From: Reticulascus tulasneorum
Lineage: Eukaryota; Ascomycota; Sordariomycetes; Glomerellales; Reticulascaceae
Direction: 5' to 3'
Assembly: GCA_001557505.1 (NCBI GenBank)
Contig: LSAX01000008.1
Span: 682,001 to 746,000, forward strand
Length of the DNA stretch: 64,000 bases
In this document: one piece after another, positions 42,616 to 52,387 of the stretch
Numbering within the stretch: the first letter of the stretch is position 1
Layout of the letters: every line of letters begins with the position of its first letter
Translations under genes and position numbers: made by a program
Notes under the pieces: model-generated
Seen by the model: the letters and a program-made list of their open reading frames with translations, nothing else
Database searches by the model: none
Told to the model about the DNA's origin: nothing

Positions 42616-44365
42616 TCAAATCGTGTATCGGAACCGGGGACTCTCGTCCCCCAGCTCAGCCAACTCGTCCTCCGACAACACAGCGTGCTCGGCCGAGATC
42701 TCGCCCGACTCCCGCCGCTTGTTCTCCCGCTGGAACCAGAACCACATGAAGCCGTAGATGCACGTCGCCATGCCCACCAAGCTCAGCGTCGTGGCGTGCC
42801 CGCGGATATACCGCGGCTTGTCGGCTGAGATGCTGCGTCCTTGTCAGCTCCTTTGGCACGTTTAGACTAGGTAAAGGCGTGTCACTCACTAAATAAAGGG
42901 AGCCATGATGCCAGAGCAGTTGCCGATCGTGAGCTGCATCCCGTTCGCAGTAGTCCTCTTCCCGTAGCGCGGAGTGTTGTTTGGTAGCTAGCTTTCATCA
43001 GCATCTCTCAAACTCGCCCCATTGGCTTGGAACGTGGTCTTACCCAGGCGAGAGGGAGTCCCACAATCACATACAACCCAGCGGCAACCAAGAAGCAGCT
43101 TCGTAGCATCAGCACGGATTCACATATCGGACGAGCGATATCTTACCCAAAGTAGTGGACCCCCGACGACGCAGGCGATATCAGGATGCCGTATCCCACC
43201 ACACTCACAGCACCGAACACGACAGCAAACAGTCCGCGCATTTGCTTGTGGTCCGACAAGGTCGCCATGGACATGTACATCGCGGCACCGACGAAGTAGC
43301 ACGGAACCGTCAGCAGCTGGACCTCAGCCGGCGTCCACTTGCCCAGCCCGTTGATGATTGTGGGCAGAAACGTCGAGTACCCTGTCTTCGTCAGCATCCA
43401 CTCCATCATCCACCGACCGTGCATCCCGCGACTTACCGTAGAGCATGGTATCGACGCCAAACTGCCCAAAACAGAAAGCCCAGACCTTCCAATCCTTGAA
43501 CGCCTTCATCATGTCCTTCTTGTTGAACTCCTGCGCGCTGGTCGTGTGTCCGTAATGCCGCGCCTGTCGCGCGATCATCATCTTCTTCTCCTCCGCGTTC
43601 AGGAAATACGCGCTCTCCGCATCGTTGGGCAGCAAGAAATACGTGGCGATCCCCAGCACCACCGTCGGCAGCCCTTCGATGATCATGATCCATCTCCAGC
43701 CGTTCATCCCTTGCGTGCCCTGCAGATGCCCAATGCCGTACGCAAGCAGACCGCCCAGGCCGCCAGCTATGGCGGCTGAGACGAAGAGGTAGCCAACGCG
43801 CAGAGCGAGCTCGTGCTTCGTGTAGAAGAAGGTGAGATATACGTTCAGGCCGGGGAAAAGTCCGGCTTCGACGATACCAAGAAGGAGGCGGCACGCAAGG
43901 AGGGCGCCGTAGCTATCTACCAGCCCTGTGAGAGTGGCGATGATGCCCCACGCAGTGGTGATGAACGCGATCCACCGGCGAGGGGTGAAGAGCTTGAGCA
44001 CCAGGTTGCTGGGGACTTCGAATAGGATGTACGTCACGAACAGGATGGACACGGCGACCTGGAATTGATTTCCCTTGAGATCTAGATCCTCTTCGAGCTT
44101 GTACAGTCTGGCGTTGCCGATGTTGACTCTGGGATATGTCAGTAATAAGAAAAGGTGGTGAGAACGGCATGACTCACCGGTCGAGGAAGCTGAGCAGATA
44201 CAAGAGCATCACCAGTGGCACGATATGCAAATCCAGCTTCCGAATCAGGCGCTTCTCACGCGCCGCCAAATCGTCTCCCAGCTCATCGGACCTCACGTCG
44301 CTTCCATTCTCGGCGCCGACGCCAGCCTCCGGCCTCTTCTCCGTGTCAGGCTCCAGTTTTTCCAT
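42616..44365 (-). CDS. MFS transporter of the Dal5/Tna1-like anion:cation symporter family
   Basis: An organic-anion uptake permease in the plasma membrane; relatives carry allantoate, nicotinate, pantothenate or tartrate. Six exons (44365-44178, 44128-43437, 43381-43147, 43098-43044, 42987-42890, 42832-42616) give 494 residues with all phases consistent. The motif RKLDLHIVPLVMLLYLLSFLDRVNIGNARL is continuous across intron 1 and typical of the family. EVPSNLVLKLFTPRRWI, GIVEAGLFPGLNVYLTFFYTKHE and GWRWIMIIEGLPTVVLGI follow. The last half keeps WLPNNTPRYGKRTTANGMQLTIGNCSG. The start is the ATG at 44365, just upstream of a hydrophilic N-terminus. The substrate is not determinable. Confidence 0.87.
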
Positions 44366-46361
44366 CCTCTTCACCTCGTTCTTCGCCTCGGTGAACTAAT
44401 AATGCGTTATGCGAAAGATCCCGTCTGAACTACCGGCACTTGGAGGACGGCCTGCAAATCTTCTCTCCCGTTGGTTTTCGTCCTGATAAAGCTCCGCCGG
44501 ATGTATGATCGTCGTGCAATGGGACGGAAATGCTTGGGGTTCTGGGGTAATGATCAAAGCTGCTGCCCAGTCAATCGTACGGCATTGAGGGTAACGGCGC
44601 AGATGGCGGGGCGTCTCGTAGTAAAAGCATGCACCGATGCAAAATCGAACGGTTTCCCAATTGTGCGTTCTGATCGCCAAAGTCAAAGCTCTGGAATGCC
44701 CTTCTCAACGGCGAAGCACGAGTCAGATTTGTGCGGGCAAGGGGAATGCGGGGTGGAAACTGAGACTTCTGCCAGCGACTGAAAGAGCGTGTGCTGCGGT
44801 GCTACTCATTATATCCTAGTCTCGGACTGCCTCGGAGGGTCGTTGGTGGATGGAGTCTTATCACGTATTACTTGACATCGTGATCCACCATGCTCCACGG
44901 CATGTGGTGTTGACCTGCAGGCCGGCAGCGAGACTGGTAGAGAGCCCTGCAGCAAAATGACGACACCGTGGGGAGATATCCCATCCGATAAGGGGATTTG
45001 CGACCGGCGAATATATGGCTTGCTTACCCCCCGTTCCCGCTGACTGACGATAAGACGGTGCCAAGCTCTGCTGATGCGCTGTTCCGCGGGAGGCTCGACT
45101 TGATCTCCCAACTGGTTGGACCGCAGCACCTGCTTCTACATTCAGTACTACCGCTTTTGCAACGGTTAAATGTTCTGGCCACGGCACTGAATTACTTGTA
45201 GTTGGCACAGCGCCTACTGCTACAGACCATGGCCCAAAATTGAACTTCTGCTGGGAACGCGTTTCACATGGATACAATAAAGATACGATGCCGCTGAAGA
45301 AGCTGAGGGACCGAGATATGGAGGTTTCGAATTCTTGACCTCCAGAACTACACTAATTCACCACGATCAGGGACGCGCATCCTTGCAGTTCATGTCTCCA
45401 TCCACTAATAACGCCTACCGGACCAAACCAGCCAACAGCATACCTATCCAATCCAAGCCCATCTCCACACCTTGAAATGGACTAGGTAGCTTCGTAGCCT
45501 CCATATCAGGCAGCAAGTACCTCTGCCATACACTGTTTTCGTTCGTGACAGGCCGAAGGGAGAAATCTATAGAGAAAGCTTAGAAAGTGTCAACAACCCA
45601 ACAGTTATACGACCGCCCGGATGGGAATTAGCTTCACCGCTTTGAGAATCTGTTTTGTGTAAAGAATTGCAATCGCTTCTCATTCGCGCCTTTGCGTTGT
45701 CCTCCCTACGCCGAATATCCGTTTATACTGTTCAAACATCTTCATTGCTTTGTCGGGAGGCTTGATGTCTCCCGTCTTGAACAGAGCGACCAGAAAGTTT
45801 CTCGCATACGGTCATGTGTTCTTCCGCGTCCACGTCTTCTTCCAAATCACTTTCAGTCCATCCGTAGATAGCGGTTTGCTTCACAAGGGCCACCAGCGTG
45901 AGCTTGAGGCGAAATCGTCCTCTCGATTTTCAGCCATCTCCCAATCGTTATCCCAAACGGGAACCAAAGATCGGCCTGAAATTTGCCGCATGTAGGGCAG
46001 CGACACCCTTCTTATAACAGACCGGGAGCCTGTGTCGGTCTTCTGACAGCATGTTTAGGATGAGCACCAGCTTCAAAATCTCGATATCTGCAATGTAAGA
46101 CGGGTTAGATTTGTGCACACTGAAGAAGGTGAGCTGAGGCGGAATGCTTTCCACAGACAACTCACCATCCTACGAATCATTTGCTTCTTGCCACAACTTA
46201 GCGCCTGTAAATAATGAACGTGTCTGTCGTTTCCCCAGGGAAAATATTCTGAGATCCAAAACGGCTGATTCTGCGGCCGTGAGCTCCTCATCAATTAGTT
46301 TCTTGTTGTTGGACCTGAACTATGGGATCCAACGGGGGGCTGTAGATTCATTTTCAACTTT
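44366..46361. other. Intergenic region between MFS and NLR-like genes
   Basis: No gene is supported in this 2.0-kb stretch, which holds the MFS promoter and the region downstream of the NLR-like gene. Open frames are under 140 codons and overlap on opposite strands. Confidence 0.45.
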
Positions 46362-49300
46362 CTATGTAGACCAGAAATAACCCTTTTTTATGATATACAA
46401 GACATAAATAAGTTGGTTCCTAATCTGGTCAATGACAGAGATAAAATAGGGGATATGCAAGTTGTGGTCCGCCAAAGCAATGTCAAGCTTGTGTGACATG
46501 TTCCCAATGATATGAATATAGTCCACCGCAGCCCGTGTTATGTGTACCGCAGCCCGTGTTATGTGCACTGATGATCTGAGGATCTGAACCTGGTAGAGGC
46601 TTTTGATTGTCGAATAATGTGGCCCGCTTAAAACAAGGTAGGTCAAGAGTCGTCGACTTAAAGATGGGCGGGCGGACTTGACCGAGAGAATTTCGAGTGC
46701 AGAATTGTCTCCAAAGTGAACCGCCATTGACAGTAACGCGAACATGTCAGCGAGCTCTGCGCATCTTTCCCTTGCACGGCTGATTGATCTCGGAGTCACC
46801 CCCCAGATAGTCTGGGGAATGGACTTGAACTTCGCTTCCATCTCATCCGACCAAGCGCTGGGTGGCCTGTGATGCCGACAACGGGAGGCATAGAGAGAAA
46901 GTAAGGCATCACAAAATTCATCGTGAATCATAACTCGAGTCCAGTCCTGGTGAAACCTCAAAACTTGCTCGCTCATCTGGACCCATGAACAATCTCGCAT
47001 CGCCGCGGCTGACTCCGTGTTTCCCTGGAGTATAGCTCCCGAGAACAGAGCGTCGGTATTTAGATGTCTGAAGGCTTTCAAGGGGATACATTTCAGAACG
47101 TATTTCATAAGCTGGGCTGAGTTCAAAGCAAGGGCCTTTTCTACAACCTTGTTGAAGAGCGCTAGATCAGCCACAGGGACGATCGTCTTCCACTGCGTGG
47201 TACGAGGTCGGGTAATGAGGTGATCCATCAGCAAATCGGCGTTGTCGTACCTAGCAGCATAGAGCGCAGAGTTAACTGCCTTTAAGACTTCCAGAATGCT
47301 CAACTTGCATGTCTTCTCGAGTATATGAGACATCAGTCGTACGGAAGAGTACTTGGCCGCGAGGGCGATCTCAGATGCGTTTGGCCGAAGCCCTGCTCTT
47401 AGAAGGAGCTGTACGATCGGATCATGGCTCGAGGGTGACCTCTCCCTAAGCCCAGCGCCGGCGAAAATATCGAAATCGAACTCGGTTGGCCGTACGTCAC
47501 CGAGTGTGATGGCTAGCATGAATGGATTGCCCAAGATCTGCGGTCGATCTACTTTCAATCCATTCTGCAAGAGAAGCTCAACCATCGGCTCATTTCTCAT
47601 GCTAATAGCCCGACGGAGAGAATAATATCTCGGCCACTCGGGGTCTGCAAAAGACTCGAATGGGATCCTGACGAGAGACTGCGCTTCACTAGGAGGCATT
47701 GACTTGGCCGTGAAGGTATCCCAGGCTACACAGGGCTGAGGATGGTCGAAGATGGCTATGGCCTCCGCAGCGATTGGAGGCATGAATCGCTTCGATATCA
47801 ACTCCGCATGGATATGCCATCGGCCGTAGGCATAAAGCGTCAAGGGGGAACTCTCTTCTCCCGCTCTCACCGGGAACTTGGTGTGAGAGAGTTGGTAGGA
47901 GATAAATGCTAGGCAGCTGCGTGCAACATAGCTATTCGCGAGATTCCAGTTTGTAGCGTAATTGCGTGCAGTTCCGTCTGTTATTCGTGTGCTGAAGAGA
48001 TACTCCTTGACAGAGAAGTGTGCGAGGCTCACGGTGTGGTGCCATCCCAAGCAGTTGTCTGGCTGATCGATCGGAGGGCTAACCTTGACCAACCCCGGCA
48101 GAACCTCGAGAATGTCCAGAGGCCCCAACCGCCGGTCTTCCTCAAACGGGACCTTGTTGTCCGGAAACACCACGCAAGCTTCGGCGAGTTCCTCGATGTA
48201 CAAGGGACGGCTCGCACACGCCAACCATTGGAGGGCGGCCTTGGCTTCGTCAGCAAGTGAGGCATCAATAGACCCCAGAATTCTCTCGTAAGTCGTGTCG
48301 AGATCCCTCGGCAGCGTTGATAGAATAGTTTTAATGTCTCTGCCCCGCAAGATTCTCCTCGCCTTCAGCTCCTGGATCTGTAGTGCCGTCCAACGAAACC
48401 TGCAGGGTGGTGTTTGAGCATATCAGCAAGATTGATTCCAAACTCATGAGGTGATGGTCAATAACACTTACATCCCCCCCGATCCGTGGACAAGTTTGTC
48501 ATGGATCTCCGTCTGCACGCTTATGGGCTGCCTATGCAAAGCCGGGGTATCAGAAATCTGCTTGCTAATGTACATACTGATATCCCTGCGGATAGCTTGC
48601 TCGGGCATGTAGAGGCTGGTCCAGTTTGTGGTTCTAAGGAACTCTGTCTCTATGTCCCTTTCCGGACGGCTGGAAACAAGAATATGCAACCCAGGATGCT
48701 CTCCAGCGGCTATCATTTTCAGAAAGCGAAGAACTGCACCACGCTGCGGCCCATACGGAACTTCGTCTAACCCATCGATGATGATATATGTATGGGCAGC
48801 TGGCTCGTCTGTCTTGGCCTCGTCTCCTGTAGGAGGTCCCTTGGCTGCACAAAGCGCTTTCAGCACAGCCATAAATGCAATCCCAAGCTCTCTAGTAGAA
48901 GGTGGATGAAGAGCGCCTCTGCGAAACAATCTTTGGAGCTCAGGATGTATCGAATCGTCTAAGCACAGCTGAGCCAGCGTAGATCGCAGGAAGGCTGAAA
49001 TATCTTGCCGGGTAGTGTCGTCGAAAGCGAAATAGAAGTAGGCGATCTTATGCTTTCCCGGTAGACTACTTGTCATAGCCCGTAGCTCTTCGATTATCGA
49101 CGCATTAGCATCATGTCAGTCACATTATCCAAGTAATTCTAATAATACTTTGGCGGCAGAACCAACCAGAGAATCGTTTTCCCACAGCCGACTGGTCAAT
49201 GTCAGTTTCTATCTATCGATATGCTAGCAGGGTCGTCTTACCATCCCCAACAAGCCACATGCATTGATGGTTAGAGGCACGCCACGCGGTGAATTGGCTG

Positions 49301-50078
49301 CCATCTAGAAACCAACGCCCGGTTCCCGGCTCGTGCTTTTCGTATGCCAGTGAGTGTGCACTGGCGATCTCGCACGGCGACAACCAAGCCATGATTGAGC
49401 TTGCCAATACTTGCCTGCTTGTCTCTACAAGGGGCGCCTCAGTCAGCGCAACTGTATTCTGCAATTGTTAAAGATGGAACTCACCGTTGCCTGCCAACAT
49501 ATTTGCTTGCGCTGCATTATCCACTGATACTCTCAAAGCAGTGAGATCGCCCAGCATGCGGCGGAGGTCTTCCAAGTTTGTGGCTGTCGTATTCCTGCTC
49601 GTAGATATGGTTAGCAAAAATCACATTCAACAAGGCAATAATGGGTTCCATACAGGTTTAGCAAGTCAATAGCAAGATTCAGATCTTCCCGCAGCTCGTC
49701 CAACAATGATTTGATATTTCGTATGTCTTTAGCATGAAAAATGTATAGGACCTGTCGATGGATCGACTTGAACTTGACTCGGAGGCTTTGGGGGCTGCCT
49801 TCCTTGCCTAGTTTATCAAGCAGGTCCTGGAGACGCTTCAAGTTGTTCTCGCAGCCTTTCATGGTCAGCTGGATAATGGCCACAATGTCCTCTTGCAGGT
49901 TTGGTTTTCGGAGCGTAATGTCCAGCTGGGTGAATATCGCAGCTAGCGATAGCAGCGACCGCTGTACCTCGACTACGTCTTCGTCTCCATGGGTCCAGAG
50001 CTCGTAGTACGCGAGGAGACCTTGTGAGACCTGCAAAGCCAGGCTTACGATGCCTATGCAAGTGCCCGGATCTAACAT
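46362..50078 (-). CDS. STAND/NLR-like protein: Helo-like N-terminus, NACHT, degenerate ankyrin-like C-terminus
   Basis: A signal-transducing NTPase of the fungal NOD-like receptor type. Proposed exons are 50078-49654, 49594-49485, 49424-49242, 49191-49163, 49085-48472 and 48399-46362, giving 1132 residues with closed phases. The N-terminus MLDPGTCIGIVSLALQVSQGLLAYY resembles the Helo-like/fungal STAND N-terminal domain. The NACHT module has Walker A in GDVGCGKTIL, Walker B in TYIIIDGLDEV, the sensor-like HILVSSRPERDIE, and the winged-helix segment RDLDTTYERILGSID. The C-terminus has weak ankyrin-like units (NEPMVELLLQNGLKVDRP, DPIVQLLLRAGLRPNASE). The fourth junction is uncertain: the family segment SIIEEL lies just upstream of a usable acceptor and is lost in this model. 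Non-self recognition or cell death is inferred from the family. Confidence 0.78.
46525..46566. repeat. 21-bp in-frame tandem duplication in the NLR-like gene
   Basis: Two 21-bp copies differing at the last base encode VHITRAA twice near the C-terminus of the NLR-like protein. Being a multiple of three it keeps the frame, and it looks recent. Confidence 0.9.
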
Positions 50079-50968
50079 CTTGCATGACGAGGCGGATGGT
50101 GGGAAGGATTCGACACAACTCTATGTGACGAGTAACGAGGTCCGGGACGGATAGATATAGAATGTTGGCTACGGATGATGATATTTGGCCTCCGTAGATT
50201 TCTGTTTTGCATGATTTCAATGTGCGAGGCTCCAGCCTCAGCGAAGTATGCCTCGCAGCGAGCCTGTCCAATGGCTGGCCTCGGAAGTTATACACCATGC
50301 GGTGCGTTGGGCTGCCACCTGCATAGCGTGAATGGCAGAAGAGTTGAGTCATCATGGGGGGGCACACACTACACTACACCACATAACATTCTGAATCCGG
50401 GCGACGTCACTGAGATGCCTCCCCTATAAAGCACTGTATTTGTTGGTGAAAGCGTGACGACTTTCGCTGGACTAGCCCGTGCTGCCGATCGATACCAACT
50501 CTCTACGATCTCGGGCCATTACGTGCATTTGATGGTTCTGCTTACGGGCGTCAGCACTCTAAGTATACGGTATGAAAGTAAACCCCTGTGTCAATCAAGC
50601 TCCAGGACCCTGATCTCGGAGATATTACTGTGCTTGTAGGTGTGGTATAGCCGAAAGAGGCAAAATTGTTTGTATGTAGTAGAACTTTGGATTGGTTCAT
50701 GATGTATTTGTACGGGGGTCGCAAACACCTAAAACTTTGGCTGCGCGGGAAGACCATTTTGAACTGAAAAAAGCGGACACTTATTTTGGTCCCTAATTAC
50801 TGAATAATGAGTGAATAGTTTAAAAATCCCGAACGCGTGTAACTCCAACCGCTTTCCCGAATGCTCGCCTGTAAAATCCAGGTCCAATATGCTGTGCGAA
50901 TAGATAGACAAAAAAAAAAGAAGGATCCTCAGACCCTTGCATGATCGCCGCTCGCCGATCCCCAGCTT
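50079..50968. other. Intergenic region upstream of the NLR-like gene
   Basis: No gene is supported. It holds the NLR-like promoter and the 3' end of the mucin-like surface-protein gene. A pure A tract lies near 50911-50919. Confidence 0.5.
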
Positions 50969-52387
50969 TTACCGGTAGTGCTGCGACGGCATCTCATACA
51001 CATCGTGTGCAGGTTCCGGGCGGTGTGCCGGTCGGGGATTCGAGTCCATCTCTGCTGCGTATGGTCTCGCCTGTGTGTCGCCCATCTCGGCGGCATATGG
51101 TCTCGTTTGTGTGTCGCCCATCTCCGCTGCCAGCGGCCTGGCCTGCGTATTCTCCATCTCCGCTGCCATCGGCCTCTCGTTGTAATCCAGCTCCGCCGGC
51201 ATCGGTCTAGTTTCACCCAGCTCCGGGACTCGCACGGGCACCGGCCGCCTCCAAGGAGCCTCCTGGGCAGGGGTTGCATGGCTCGACAAGGGGCTGACTC
51301 CCGGGCTGCCTGCCTTTGGCTCATGGTTCTTTCGCATTCCGACGGCCGCTCCACCGACAGGTGGTCCGACGGGCACCTCGCTCATGCCGATATTCAGAGG
51401 CGACGGCTGAGCTCCGCTGTTTGGATCGAAAGCTTGCATGTCCTCGAACGCATATTGGCGAGCCTTTTTGGCGGCGCTGTGCTTCTTCCACCACCAGTAC
51501 ACTATGCCGATGATGCCAATCAGGACGACGGCACCAACACCTCCACCGATGCCGGCAATGGCACCAGTTGATAAGCCGCCGCTCGAGTTACCACTACCGG
51601 GGGAACCGGTGGAAGTACCACCGGCTGAGGTCGTCGATGATGGAGACCCACCTGTCACAGTTGGGCCGAAGTTGCCAGTCGATGGGGCAACGGCTACCGT
51701 CGTCTCCGGTTGCGAGGTATCAATCGACGTGGATGTCACGGTCAGGGTGGATGTCACAGTCACGGTCGTCTTCGCGTTTGCGAATGCGACGCTCGTAACA
51801 AGGGAGGTGGTGACGAAGTTCGATGTTGTCGTCCGGATGACGGTGCTCGTGATCGACTCGAAAATTGTCGTTATGCCGTCCGCGATGATGGTCACTGTGA
51901 CGGTCTCGAATACCGTGGCCCGCTTTGCCAGGACCCCAAAGTGCTCCAGCTCGCGGCGGACGAGATCGAGTTTGCCCCAGTCGGCGCCCGTGGTCATCGG
52001 GGCGATCATCTCGACGACAGATGGCTTCGGCCCATTATTCCCCGTCTCCTCCGGAAGGCCCAAGGTCCGTTTCGCAATCTTGGTCGTAGTGACGAAATTC
52101 GTGACCGTCGCCGTGTCGACATTGCTGCTCGTGACCGTCGTGGTCGCAAAAGTGGTGCTGGTAACGACAATTGTCGAGGTGATGGTTCGAAAGACGGTTG
52201 TTTCGACAGTCGTGGGCGAGAAGTTCTGCTGCAGGTCCGTCACGGTCACGATCTGCGTCACGTCGACTTCGGGCTCGACAGTGCCCGTCTGGCGAGGGAA
52301 CAAAGCCGGTCCATCAGTAACGGGGAATGCGTTGCTGAGGGCCGCCTGACCCAGCAACGCCAACCAAGTAATAGATTTAACAAGCAT
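50969..52387 (-). CDS. Ser/Thr-rich single-pass cell-surface protein (Mid2/Wsc-like sensor architecture)
   Basis: An intronless gene for 472 residues. A signal peptide (LVKSITWLALLGQAALSNAF) is followed by about 260 residues dominated by Thr, Ser and Val in strings such as TTVTVTSTLTVTSTS, expected to be O-mannosylated. A glycine-rich transmembrane segment (GAIAGIGGGVGAVVLIGIIGIVYWWW) lies near residues 283-308, followed by basic KKHSAAKKARQ. The cytoplasmic tail is proline-rich and ends in four 12-residue repeats. There are no cysteines in the outer part, so no WSC domain. The architecture matches fungal cell-wall stress sensors or mucin-like anchors; the function is inferred from architecture alone. 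Confidence 0.75.
   Translation of the reverse strand: MLVKSITWLALLGQAALSNAFPVTDGPALFPRQTGTVEPEVDVTQIVTVTDLQQNFSPTTVETTVFRTITSTIVVTSTTFATTTVTSSNVDTATVTNFVTTTKIAKRTLGLPEETGNNGPKPSVVEMIAPMTTGADWGKLDLVRRELEHFGVLAKRATVFETVTVTIIADGITTIFESITSTVIRTTTSNFVTTSLVTSVAFANAKTTVTVTSTLTVTSTSIDTSQPETTVAVAPSTGNFGPTVTGGSPSSTTSAGGTSTGSPGSGNSSGGLSTGAIAGIGGGVGAVVLIGIIGIVYWWWKKHSAAKKARQYAFEDMQAFDPNSGAQPSPLNIGMSEVPVGPPVGGAAVGMRKNHEPKAGSPGVSPLSSHATPAQEAPWRRPVPVRVPELGETRPMPAELDYNERPMAAEMENTQARPLAAEMGDTQTRPYAAEMGDTQARPYAAEMDSNPRPAHRPEPAHDVYEMPSQHYR
51035..51178 (-). repeat. Four 36-bp coding repeats in the cytoplasmic tail
   Basis: Residues 404-451 of the surface protein form four 12-residue units of the pattern xRPxAAEMxxTQ (ERPMAAEMENTQ, ARPLAAEMGDTQ, TRPYAAEMGDTQ, ARPYAAEMDSNP). 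The two middle units are the most alike. The acidic, Tyr-containing motif may be a protein-binding site. Confidence 0.85.

Noticed and set aside
48029..48268. Overlapping alternative frames inside the NLR-like exon
   Set aside because: The long main frame has the NACHT winged-helix motifs; others are shadows.
51438..52349. 303-codon plus-strand frame opposite the surface-protein gene
   Set aside because: It is a shadow of the Thr/Val-rich repeats: antisense of ACN codons gives Val-rich stop-free frames.
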